Shown here: positions 8,195 to 16,389 of the stretch, piece after piece
Numbering within the stretch: the stretch's first letter is position 1
How the letters are laid out: the number at the start of each line of letters is the position of its first letter
DNA from: CAXBDP01 sp963974465
GTDB taxonomy: Bacteria > Bacteroidota > Bacteroidia > Cytophagales > Cyclobacteriaceae
Strand: one strand, 5' to 3'
Assembly: GCA_049340005.1 (NCBI GenBank)
Contig: JBMPIY010000010.1
DNA: 64,000 nucleotides
The notes under the pieces: model-generated
Databases searched by the model: none
Told to the model about the DNA's origin: nothing
What the model saw: only the letters and a program-made list of their open reading frames with translations
Translations under genes and position numbers: made by a program

Positions 8195-8669
8195 TTAGCT
8201 AATAAGTTCGCTATTATGCATCGCATCCTTTTTCAATACAAAGAGCATCACATGAATTTCGATAAGCCATTGAATTGTAAAGCTATTTGGAATTTTTCTT
8301 GTTACTTTTTGTCATTGCCACAAAAAGTAACCAAAAAAGTCTAGACAAAAAGAAGCTTCCACGCACAAGGCCAACGCCCACCTTCGGTCGGTAAACCCAC
8401 CTTCGGTCGGCAGGCCGGCCCGCCTTTTTGTCCTCCCACCCGCAAACAGCCATTTCTTATTATTTTTTTCTTTTTCTTCTTCCTAATCGGCCTAGGAGAT
8501 TTTCCCGTTAAGAAATATGAGTAATAAATAGGCTTTCTAGAGCCAAAGACTGTTTGAGCGCAGCGAGTTTCTTTGGGTCGCCTATTTATGGAACATATTT
8601 TAGGGAAAAGATCCTCAGCCTTGACTTTTTGTTTCTTTTGTGTCAAGACAAAAGAAAGGAAAGGAAGAG
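8195..8669. repeat. Interspersed ~0.45-kb repeat, copy A
   Basis: First of a family of near-identical noncoding units. Landmarks in order: a head reading TAGCT(A/G)TCAAGTTCGCTATT; a 12-bp perfect inverted repeat GTTACTTTTTGT/ACAAAAAGTAAC (8301-8331); two tandem ACCTTCGGTCGG words; a CCTTTTTGTCCTCCCACCC segment; TCGGCCTAGGAGATTTTCCC; a TGTTTGAGCGCAGCG word; and a tail hairpin CTTTTGT/ACAAAAG. Open frames across it are not conserved between copies, so it is not a gene. It abuts copy B head to tail. Confidence 0.85.
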
Positions 8670-9135
8670 TTTAGCTATCAAGTTCGCTATTATGCATCGC
8701 ATTGTTTTTCAATACAAAGAGCATCTTATGAATTTCTATAATCCATTGAACTTCAAAGCTGTTTGGAAGTTTTCTTGTTACTTTTTGTCATTGCCACAAA
8801 AAGTAACCAAAAAAGTCTAGACAAAAAGAAGCTTCCACGCGCAAGGCCAGCGCCCACCTTCGGTCGGTAAACCCACCTTCGGTCGGCAGGCCGGCCCGCC
8901 TTTTTGTCCTCCCACCCACAAACAGCCATTTCTTATTTTTTTTCTTTTTCTTCTTCCTAATCGGCCTAGGATATTTTCCCGTTAAGAAATATGTGGAATA
9001 AATAGGCTTTCTAGAGCCAAAGACTGTTTGAGCGCAGCGAGTTTCTTTTGTGTCAAGACAAAAGAAAGGAAAGGAATAGTTTAGCTGTCAAGTTTTCAAT
9101 TAAGTATTGTATTCCCTTTCAATACAAATTGCTAT
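8670..9135. repeat. Interspersed repeat copy B plus a truncated head of another copy
   Basis: Copy B (8670-9079) follows copy A directly with the same landmarks and only scattered differences. It lacks about 60 bp between the GCGCAGCG word and the tail hairpin. A further, more diverged head segment starts at 9080 and fades out by about 9135. The rest of the gap up to recQ at 9268 holds no recognisable gene. Confidence 0.8.
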
Positions 9136-9267
9136 TAATTATATTCATTAAGTAATTGATTATCAACGGTTATAAAATGGAGTCACACGCGGCACGCGTG
9201 CGCCAGCTTGTAGATTTAAGTTCGTCCTTGCAATTAATAAATTCATCCTGGCTATTTTTGAAATACT

Positions 9268-11172
9268 TTGCACAAACCACTAGATATACTGAAGCAATAC
9301 TGGGGCTATGACCAATTCAGACCTTTGCAGGCGGATATTATTGCTAAAGCAATAGATGGTCAAGATGTCCTTGCATTACTGCCAACGGGTGGAGGTAAAT
9401 CGCTTTGCTATCAAGTGCCAGGCATGTGCATGGAGGGAGTTACAATTGTGATCTCACCGTTGATTGCACTGATGAAAGACCAAGTGGAGCAATTGCAGCA
9501 ACGTAATATACCAGCTGCTGCGATCCATTCAGGTTTGCATTTTCGTGAAATAGACATTCTCCTAAATGAGGCAATGGCCGGGAAGTTGAAATTCCTGTAC
9601 CTCGCTCCGGAGCGATTACAAACTGAAATATTTCAAGCCAGATTCCCGCAAATGCCCGTGAATTTAGTGGCCATAGACGAAGCGCATTGTATTTCGCAAT
9701 GGGGCTACGATTTTCGGCCTTCGTATATGGAAATAGCCAAAATCCGTGAATTGAAGGCAGATGTTCCATTTATCGCGCTTACGGCAAGCGCCACCCTCAA
9801 AGTGCGGGAGGATATTCTTAAAAATCTTGAACTTAAATCCCCGCAGATATTTGTTAAAAGCTTTGCAAGAGATAATCTGACTTTTGCGGTGCGCAAAGTG
9901 GAGGATAAGCAATCCAAATTACTGGAAATCATTAGCAAGCTGGAAGGCACTGGTTTAGTATATTGCAGAAGTAGAAAAGGAACCCAAGAAGTTGCCAAAC
10001 TACTGCAAAGTCAAGGGATGTCGGCAGACTATTATCACGCGGGTTTAGACGCATCCTCACGATCACGCAAGCAGGAAGATTGGATTGGCGACAAAACCCG
10101 CATAATGGCCTGTACTAATGCTTTTGGGATGGGCATTGATAAGGCCGAAGTGCGATTCGTAGTACATTGGGATATGCCAGATTCCCCGGAAGCATATTAT
10201 CAGGAAGCAGGTAGAGCTGGGAGAGATGGCAAACCTTCATTTGCCGTGCTGTTATATCAAGAGAAGGATATTTTGGAATTGCGTGAATGGAAGGAAAAGG
10301 CTTGGCCTGATGAAAAAACCATCCGCCAAGTGTATCAGAGTATTGCTAATTATTATCAAATTGCTGTTGGTAGCCATCAAATGGCCGCTTTGGATTTCGA
10401 TTTGGAGCAATTTTCTCGTAAAGCAAATATCTCGGCAGTTAAGGTTTTTCACTCCATCAAGAAGCTCGAAGATGAAGGTTATATATTACTCACAGATGGC
10501 TTTTATCAACCCTCCCGCTTTATGTTTTCGGTCAACAATAAGGAGCTTTATGAGTTCCAAGTGGCCAATAGTCATATCGATTCTCTGGTGAAAATTCTGC
10601 TACGAATGTATGGTGGCGAGGCTTTTTCTCAATACATGAATATTGTGGAAGAGAAGATTGCCAAGGCGCTTTTTATCTCGCTAAAAGAAGTCGCCGCAAA
10701 GCTGGACTGGCTCAAAGAAAGGGAAATTATCTATTACGAAAAGCGATCTGATAAAGCTCGCTTGGTATTTACCCTACCTAGGCATGATGCGGCGTCGATG
10801 CCTTTGGATATTGTGAAAATGAAGGCCAGAAAAGCAGCAGAAATGGCGCGGGTGGAAGCGATGATTAGCTATGCGCAGGACAAATATTTGTGTAGAAGTT
10901 TGCGCTTGCAGAATTACTTTGGTGAGGAAAGCTTGGAAGCCTGTGGTAAGTGTGATTTGTGTCGCGGGAGGAATAAGGAGAACAAAACGGATAATAGCCA
11001 AATCGAGAGGAAACTAAATGATTTGCTAAGAAACGAGCCCTTATTGCCATCCGTATTGGCAGCAAATTTTGATGACTTAGAGCAAACCGCAGTACTACAA
11101 ATAATCCGACATTGGTTAGATGCCGGGTTAGTGAAATATGATCAGAATGGACGGATTGCTTTGAAAGGGTAA
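9268..11172 (+). CDS. recQ: ATP-dependent DNA helicase RecQ
   Basis: A 634-residue superfamily 2 helicase. Motif 0/I is YWGYDQFRPLQ then LLPTGGGKSLCYQ, motif II is AIDEAHCISQWGYDFR, motif III is ALTASA, motif V is ACTNAFGMGIDKAEVRFVVHWDMP, and motif VI is YYQEAGRAGRDG. The RQC zinc site includes C-x-L-C in CGKCDLCRGR, and a winged-helix region follows. There is no clear HRDC domain; the C-terminal ~60 residues are divergent. RecQ unwinds DNA in recombination and fork repair. The start is probably TTG at 9268. The gene is bracketed on both sides by the interspersed repeat family. Confidence 0.94.
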   Translation: MHKPLDILKQYWGYDQFRPLQADIIAKAIDGQDVLALLPTGGGKSLCYQVPGMCMEGVTIVISPLIALMKDQVEQLQQRNIPAAAIHSGLHFREIDILLNEAMAGKLKFLYLAPERLQTEIFQARFPQMPVNLVAIDEAHCISQWGYDFRPSYMEIAKIRELKADVPFIALTASATLKVREDILKNLELKSPQIFVKSFARDNLTFAVRKVEDKQSKLLEIISKLEGTGLVYCRSRKGTQEVAKLLQSQGMSADYYHAGLDASSRSRKQEDWIGDKTRIMACTNAFGMGIDKAEVRFVVHWDMPDSPEAYYQEAGRAGRDGKPSFAVLLYQEKDILELREWKEKAWPDEKTIRQVYQSIANYYQIAVGSHQMAALDFDLEQFSRKANISAVKVFHSIKKLEDEGYILLTDGFYQPSRFMFSVNNKELYEFQVANSHIDSLVKILLRMYGGEAFSQYMNIVEEKIAKALFISLKEVAAKLDWLKEREIIYYEKRSDKARLVFTLPRHDAASMPLDIVKMKARKAAEMARVEAMISYAQDKYLCRSLRLQNYFGEESLEACGKCDLCRGRNKENKTDNSQIERKLNDLLRNEPLLPSVLAANFDDLEQTAVLQIIRHWLDAGLVKYDQNGRIALKG

Positions 11173-11209
11173 TTCTATTTTAACACCGACCCACCTTTTT
11201 GTTTCCCAA

Positions 11210-11679
11210 CAGCAAAGAAAGGAAGAGTTTAGCTATCAAGTTCGCTATTATGCATCGCATTCCTTTTCAATACAAAGAGCATCTTATGAATTTCTATAAT
11301 CCATTGAATTTCAAAGCTGTTTGGAATTTTTCTTGTTACTTTTTGTCATTGCCACAAAAAGTAACCAAAAAAGTCTAGACAAAAAGAAGCTTCCCCGCGC
11401 AAGGCCAGCGCCGGCTCGCCTTTTTGTCCTCCCACCCACAAACAGCCATTCTTCCTTGTTTTTTCTTTTCTTCTCAATTGGCCTAGGAGATTTTCCCGTT
11501 AAGAAATATGTGGAATAAATAGGCTTTCTAGAGCCAAAGACTGTTTGAGCGCAGCGTTTTCTTTGAATCGCCTATTTATGGAGCATATTTTAGGGAAAAG
11601 ATCCACAGCCCTGACTGCCGTCAGGCAGGCTTGACTTTTCCTTTCTTTTGTGTCAAGACAAAAGAAAGGAAAGGAAGAG
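11210..11679. repeat. Interspersed repeat copy C
   Basis: The same unit as copies A and B, beginning just after recQ. It lacks the tandem ACCTTCGGTCGG words found in A and B but carries a 20-bp palindromic insertion at 11610-11629 that copy A lacks between CAGCC and TTGAC. It is followed head to tail by copy D. Confidence 0.85.
11610..11629. mobile_element. 20-bp palindromic mini-insertion in repeat copy C
   Basis: CCTGACTGCCGTCAGGCAGG interrupts the copy C tail. The empty site is seen at 8620/8621 in copy A. It differs at only a few positions from the 20-mer inserted in the broken tRNA-Leu at 2298-2317. Confidence 0.65.
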
Positions 11680-11791
11680 TTTAGCTATCAAGTTCGCTAT
11701 TATGCATCGCATTGTTTTTCAATACAAAGAGCATCTTATGAATTTCTATAATCCATTGAACTTCAAAGCTGTTTGGAAGTTTTCTTGTTAT
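11680..11791. repeat. Interspersed repeat copy D, head part
   Basis: Matches the first ~110 bp of the unit up to TTTTCTTGTTA and then breaks off into unrelated sequence. The matching tail of the unit resumes at 12839, so the middle of copy D has been replaced by foreign sequence. Confidence 0.75.
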
Positions 11792-12838
11792 CTTTTTGGA
11801 CTCGGTTAAGAAGGCTCTTAATCGACCTCAGGCTCGTAATTGCCCGATGGAAATTATAAATGATTGTTGAGCCAAACGGTCAACGTTATTTAGGCATTCA
11901 CATTTTTCAACCGTCCTCCGTCAACCCATTTTTCTCCAAAAACGTTTACTATGCTCCGTTAGTTAAAAATATCTACCCAAAAAATCACCAAAATCACCAC
12001 CCAAAACAGTCCTGAATTTCCTTCAATTTCCAAAGCCTAATCAGCTCATTATCCATGCACATTTTGCCCAGTTTCTAACCAAATTATGCTCAAATCAACC
12101 CACCTCTTTGCAGTAAGTTGTTTTTTCGGAAATAGTCAAATATTATCATTTTGAATACATAAATTTAAAATATGAATTTTTTTTCACTCAATTTTAGCCC
12201 ACTTTAGTGGGTGTTTACCTTAGGGTTTCCTTCGTGTTTCCTTGCTTTCCTATTCGTGTTTAATTCGTCAATAAGGTTTCAGAAAACGCATAAAGCGAAT
12301 ATTGCACAGAAAGTAACATAAAACGAAGAAAACGAATATCACGAAAAATGTGCAATAAACGCATATTGCGAATAAAACGCACGTTCATTTTTTTATCCCT
12401 AAAGGATTCAGCAAATTAGTTCAAAGCCGAAGCAAACCACCCAAAATGGAGGGTGCTGCCAGGCCCAAAAAATACGATGATCATTGAGCGAAAAACGACC
12501 CAAAATCGCAAAATTTCGCCCAAAGATCAATGCCCAAAATACGTCCAATTTTTTAAAAAAGACCCGCAACTGTTCGACATTTGCAATGTCGAACTCCTGA
12601 TAAAAAGGATTTGTAATCCGACTTTCGATAACGAGCGAAAATACGGCAAGCAGGGATTAATCAATTTCACGCATTTTTTTCAAGCCTAAGAGGTCCCATT
12701 TGTTTTTACAACGCTTATGCGCAGCATTTGACCCTATTAGTGCGGTCAAACTAACTATAAAATGAAATGTCTTGCTGTAAATCAATCCCTATTTTTTTCA
12801 AAGACTCAGAAGAGGACAAATCAAGAGCCATTTTCTTG
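11792..12838. other. About 1 kb of noncoding DNA inside repeat copy D
   Basis: AT-rich sequence that replaces the centre of copy D. I see no credible gene: frames are short and biased. It contains runs rich in CGAAT/CGCAT words (12250-12385), including ATTGCAC at 12301 inverted against GTGCAAT at 12350, and two tight hairpins near 12.6 kb. The origin is unknown. It may be a decayed mobile element or part of a longer form of the repeat. Confidence 0.5.
12572..12619. repeat. Two REP-like hairpins
   Basis: A perfect 10-bp stem with a TGC loop (12572-12594, GTTCGACATT and its complement) is followed 12 bp later by a 5-bp stem GGATT-TGT-AATCC (12607-12619). Pairs of such short hairpins resemble extragenic palindromes. 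No nearby transposase gene is seen. Confidence 0.5.
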
Positions 12839-13045
12839 CTATTTTTTCTTCCTAATCGGCCTAGGAGATTTTCCCGTTAAGAAATATGTAGAGTAAATAG
12901 GCTTTCTTGATTCAAAGACTATTTGAGCGCAGCGTTTTCTTTGGGTCGCCTATTTATGGAGCATATTTTAGGGAAAAGATCCTCAGCCCTGACTGCCGTC
13001 AGGCAGGCTTGATTTTTTGGCATCAAGGCAAAAGAGCGTAAAAGA
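12839..13045. repeat. Interspersed repeat copy D, tail part, with a 20-bp mini-insertion
   Basis: Resumes the unit at TTCCTAATCGGCCTAGGAG and continues through the GCGCAGCG word to a diverged tail. It carries the same 20-bp palindrome as copy C at 12988-13007, so copies C and D share the insertion and A does not. Confidence 0.75.
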
Positions 13046-13275
13046 TGAGTTTAGCTATCAAGTTTGCTATTACGTATCGCATTGTTTTTCAATACAAAGA
13101 GCATCTTATGAATTTCTATAAGCCATTGAATTTCAAAGATGTTTGGAATTTTCCTTGTTACTTTTTGTCATTGCCACAAAAAGTAACCAAAAAAGTCTAG
13201 ACAAAAAGAAGCTTCCATGCGCAAGGCCTACGCTGGCCCGCCTTTTTGTCCTCCCACCCGCAAACAGCCAAAGCA
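13046..13275. repeat. Interspersed repeat copy E, truncated
   Basis: The first half of the unit, including the 12-bp inverted repeat GTTACTTTTTGT/ACAAAAAGTAAC and the CCTCCCACCC segment, breaking off after CAAACAGCCA. It ends about 80 bp before the stop codon of pgk. Confidence 0.8.
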
Positions 13276-13352
13276 TAAAAATTGAGGTTTCTTCTTTCAG
13301 AATCACTCAAACTGAACAATTACTACTGATGGCCAATATTAGGCTTCTACTT

Positions 13353-14537
13353 CTAATCCAACGCTTTCACCCCTGGCAACTCCTTACCTTCCATAAACTC
13401 TAGCAAAGCACCGCCTCCTGTACTTACGTAAGACACATCGTCGCCATAGCCAAATTTGTTGACTGCTGCGGCGGAATCTCCACCTCCGATAAGGGAGAAT
13501 GCGCCATTTTTGGTCGCTTCTACAATCGCTTCGGCAACGGCCTTTGTTCCTCCCGCAAAATTGCTCATCTCGAATACACCCATTGGGCCATTCCAAAGGA
13601 TGGTTTTGCTAGTTTTGATTACTTCGGCAAAGGTCTTTTGACTTTCTGGCCCGATATCAAGACCCATCCAGCCATCAGGAATATGTTGATTTTTGACAAC
13701 ATCTGTTTTGGTGTCATTGCTAAATCCTTCTGCAATAATTGAGTCGCTAGGCAATAGTAATTTCACTCCCTTAGCTTTGGCTTTTTCCAATAGCTCTAGC
13801 GCCAAATCGAGCTTATCTAACTCCACCAATGAGTTGCCAATATTGCCTCCCATTGCTTTGGTGAATGTGTATGACATGCCGCCACCAATGATCAGATTAT
13901 CTACTCGATCGAGCATCTTTTCAATGATCAATATCTTGTCTGAAATCTTAGCACCTCCCATTATTGCTGTGTAAGGTTTTACGGCATTATCCAATACTTT
14001 TTGAGCATTGTCCAGCTCAGCTTGCATTAAGTAGCCACCAATGCGAGTTTCGAAAAACTGCGCCACAATTGAGGTGGAAGCATGCGCTCTATGCGCTGTT
14101 CCAAATGCATCATTTACATAAACATCGCCCAATCGAGCTAATTTCTTTGCGAAATCGATATCGCCTTTCTCTTCTTCCTTGTAGAAGCGAAGGTTTTCCA
14201 GCAACAACACCTGTCCGGCTTCAAGTCTATTCGCCTTTTCCACAGCATCCTCGCCTATACAATCATCCGCAAATTGCACATCGCGGCCAAGGGTATTAGA
14301 GAGGAGATTTAAGATATGTTTGAGTGAATATTTATTTTCAGGGCCATCTTTTGGTCTGCCCAAATGGGACATTAGAATAACTGAACCGCCATCTTTCAAA
14401 ATCTTATTTATACTTTTTACTGCAGCTTGAATTCGGCTATCATCTGTAACTTCAAATTGCTTATCAAGCGGTACATTGAAATCCACCCTCATAAGGGCTT
14501 TTTTTCCAGCGAAATTAAATTTATCTAGTGTAAGCAT
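13353..14537 (-). CDS. pgk: Phosphoglycerate kinase
   Basis: A full-length glycolytic kinase of 394 residues. MRVDFNVPLD is the family signature, MSHLGRPKDGPENKYSLK and LLLENLRFYKEEEKGD follow, and AIMGGAKISDKI, GGGMSYTFTKA and the nucleotide-site loop WNGPMGVFEMSNFAGGTKAVAEA with GGGDSAAAVNKFG close the C-terminal domain. It transfers phosphate from 1,3-bisphosphoglycerate to ADP in the cytoplasm. It is the last gene of a leftward run (TPR lipoprotein, threonylcarbamoyl-AMP synthase, pgk) with only 6 bp between it and the preceding gene, so it is probably co-transcribed. One octamer at 13549-13556 lies on its coding strand. Confidence 0.97.
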   Translation of the reverse strand: MLTLDKFNFAGKKALMRVDFNVPLDKQFEVTDDSRIQAAVKSINKILKDGGSVILMSHLGRPKDGPENKYSLKHILNLLSNTLGRDVQFADDCIGEDAVEKANRLEAGQVLLLENLRFYKEEEKGDIDFAKKLARLGDVYVNDAFGTAHRAHASTSIVAQFFETRIGGYLMQAELDNAQKVLDNAVKPYTAIMGGAKISDKILIIEKMLDRVDNLIIGGGMSYTFTKAMGGNIGNSLVELDKLDLALELLEKAKAKGVKLLLPSDSIIAEGFSNDTKTDVVKNQHIPDGWMGLDIGPESQKTFAEVIKTSKTILWNGPMGVFEMSNFAGGTKAVAEAIVEATKNGAFSLIGGGDSAAAVNKFGYGDDVSYVSTGGGALLEFMEGKELPGVKALD

Positions 14538-14543
14538 GGCTAA

Positions 14544-15503
14544 TTATTCTTGAGCTGAAGCTCGGTTTAATCTATCATTTATGGCCCTACCCAATCCTAT
14601 ATCGGGCATGGTTTCGGCGATTATAAAATGCGCCGATGAATTATCTAAATACCGCAATGCGGCAAATAATTGACTTGCCGCTTCGGTTAAGTTTCCGCTT
14701 GGACTAAGTTGCACTTGCAGTTTATCATCAATGCCCGCCACTTTTGTGGAAAGCGTGATTACCGCTGCATCTTCTTTTCCTAGCTCATTGAGCAATTCAT
14801 CTAAATCACCAAAATGCACTTTTTTGCGAGGCGCATAATGCGACTTAAGCATTCCAGGTGCATGCGGATTGGAAGTTGAATGTTTCATCACCTTAAGCGA
14901 TGGATATTCCTCCCGCAATTCTTCCAGCGACATGCCGCCCAAACGGTACACGATCATTTCCTCATTTTCGAATCCGATTATGGTAGATTCTATTCCAACA
15001 GTGCAAGGGCCTCCATCCAAAATATAAGCGATTTTTTCTCCCAACTGATCATTCACATGCGCCGCTGTAGTTGGACTAATATAGCCAAAAGGATTGGCAC
15101 TTGGTGCCGCCAAAGGGAATGGCAATGCTTGAAGCAAGGCCAAAGTAAGCGGGTGGTTGGGGACACGAATAGCCACTCTATCTAAGCCGGAAGTGACCAA
15201 ATCGGGAATAGTGGATTTTCGTGGAAGTAAAATGGTTAATGGACCCGGCCAATAGCGATTGGCTAAATCATAAGCAGCCTCAGGAATTTCGGCTAAATAA
15301 GGCTCAGCAGCTTGTAAACTAGCTACATGCACAATCAATGGATCGAAACTCGGACGAGCTTTTACTTCAAATATTTTACTTACAGCATTGATATCAAGCG
15401 CATTTCCAGCCAGTCCATATACAGTTTCGGTAGGAATTCCCACCAATTCACCTTGGGAAAGGAGCCGGGCAGCTAGCTCAATATCAGTGCCTATTTGTGC
15501 CAT
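14544..15503 (-). CDS. L-threonylcarbamoyladenylate synthase (Sua5 type)
   Basis: A 319-residue Sua5/YrdC/YwlC protein. The YrdC domain spans residues 1-~200: LLSQGELVGIPTETVYGLAGNA, KARPSFDPLIVHV, RYWPGPLTILLPR, VAIRVPNHP, APSANPFGYISPTTAAHV and GIESTIIGF. The extra C-terminal Sua5 domain starts at PHAPGMLKSHYAPRK. It makes threonylcarbamoyl-AMP for the t6A modification of tRNAs reading ANN codons. Its ATG overlaps the stop of the upstream TPR lipoprotein gene by one base (TAATG), and pgk follows after 6 bp. Confidence 0.94.
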   Translation of the reverse strand: MAQIGTDIELAARLLSQGELVGIPTETVYGLAGNALDINAVSKIFEVKARPSFDPLIVHVASLQAAEPYLAEIPEAAYDLANRYWPGPLTILLPRKSTIPDLVTSGLDRVAIRVPNHPLTLALLQALPFPLAAPSANPFGYISPTTAAHVNDQLGEKIAYILDGGPCTVGIESTIIGFENEEMIVYRLGGMSLEELREEYPSLKVMKHSTSNPHAPGMLKSHYAPRKKVHFGDLDELLNELGKEDAAVITLSTKVAGIDDKLQVQLSPSGNLTEAASQLFAALRYLDNSSAHFIIAETMPDIGLGRAINDRLNRASAQE

Positions 15504-16225
15504 TATTCCTCTGAACAGAAATCTGCTATTGCTTGATCTGCTTCCTCATGACCGAGATTTTTCGCACGGATGAAATTGCTACAGGCCATATCCATTTCTT
15601 CCAATCCTACATGCACCAAGCCCAACCAATAATAGGCAGCAGCATAGTTTTGATCAAGATTGATCGCCACGCCAAAATCTACTTTAGCTTGGTCGATATT
15701 GCCAATAGCCAAGGCAGCACGGCCTTTATTATAAACCGCCATTACATCATTGGGATCCAAAACTACAGCCTGCTGAAAATCTTCATAAGCCTGTCCAAAT
15801 ACCTCGGTTTTGAAATACATAAATCCGCGATTGATATAGGCGTCTTTCAGCGTAGGTTCGAAACGGATGGCAATATTATAATCTTGGATGGCATCGAAAT
15901 TTCTATCCAACTCGCGCAATGCATTGGCACGATTGAAGAATGGCTTATATCCCGTGCTGTCCAGCTTTATAGAATTGGTAAAATCCTCTACAGCCGCCTC
16001 GTATTCCATATTTTCGAAATGCGCAATACCACGTAAGTTGTGCATTTGTGCATTGTCCGGATAGGCTTCTACACCTCTGTTAAGATAATTTAGCGCTTCT
16101 ACAGGTTGCTCAGCGTCAATATTTTCAATGCCTTTTTGGATAAATTCTTCTGCTGAAGGATTACAAGCTAAAAGGCTAAATGTGGCAATAATTACAATTA
16201 AAATTCTCACGGTTTTTTTTTGCAA
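15503..16225 (-). CDS. Tetratricopeptide repeat lipoprotein
   Basis: A 240-residue protein beginning with a lipoprotein signal peptide (ILIVIIATFSLLAC, lipidation Cys about residue 21) and then about six TPR units, for example EALNYLNRGVEAYPDNAQMH and DAYINRGFMYFKTEVFGQAY. TPR lipoproteins act as scaffolds in the cell envelope; the partner here is unknown. It starts the operon with the threonylcarbamoyl-AMP synthase, and the short poly-T stretch in front leaves a non-ATG (probably TTG) start. The 160 bp between it and the helicase gene on the same strand mark the edge of the defence-type island. Confidence 0.85.
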   Translation of the reverse strand: MQKKTVRILIVIIATFSLLACNPSAEEFIQKGIENIDAEQPVEALNYLNRGVEAYPDNAQMHNLRGIAHFENMEYEAAVEDFTNSIKLDSTGYKPFFNRANALRELDRNFDAIQDYNIAIRFEPTLKDAYINRGFMYFKTEVFGQAYEDFQQAVVLDPNDVMAVYNKGRAALAIGNIDQAKVDFGVAINLDQNYAAAYYWLGLVHVGLEEMDMACSNFIRAKNLGHEEADQAIADFCSEE

Positions 16226-16389
16226 AAATAGGGATAAAGGTTGAAAGGAGGGGATTTAATTCTTTGTATGGGTTTTTGAAGGGGAAGGTGGAAATGGTTC
16301 AGTCTTTAATTTGAATTGAAAAGTAAGTAGAAGATTTAAGTTTATAGTGAATCTGAAACATTCATTAGCATTGTACTCTGTGAAAGTAT

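Noticed and set aside
12250..12385. Iteron-like CGAAT/CGCAT words as a plasmid or phage origin
   Set aside because: Spacing is irregular and there is no replication gene nearby.
8341..13403. Open frames within the interspersed repeats (8341-8646, 8554-8820, 11321-11518, 13143-13403)
   Set aside because: Their reading frames are not preserved between copies of the same repeat and they lack ribosome binding sites.
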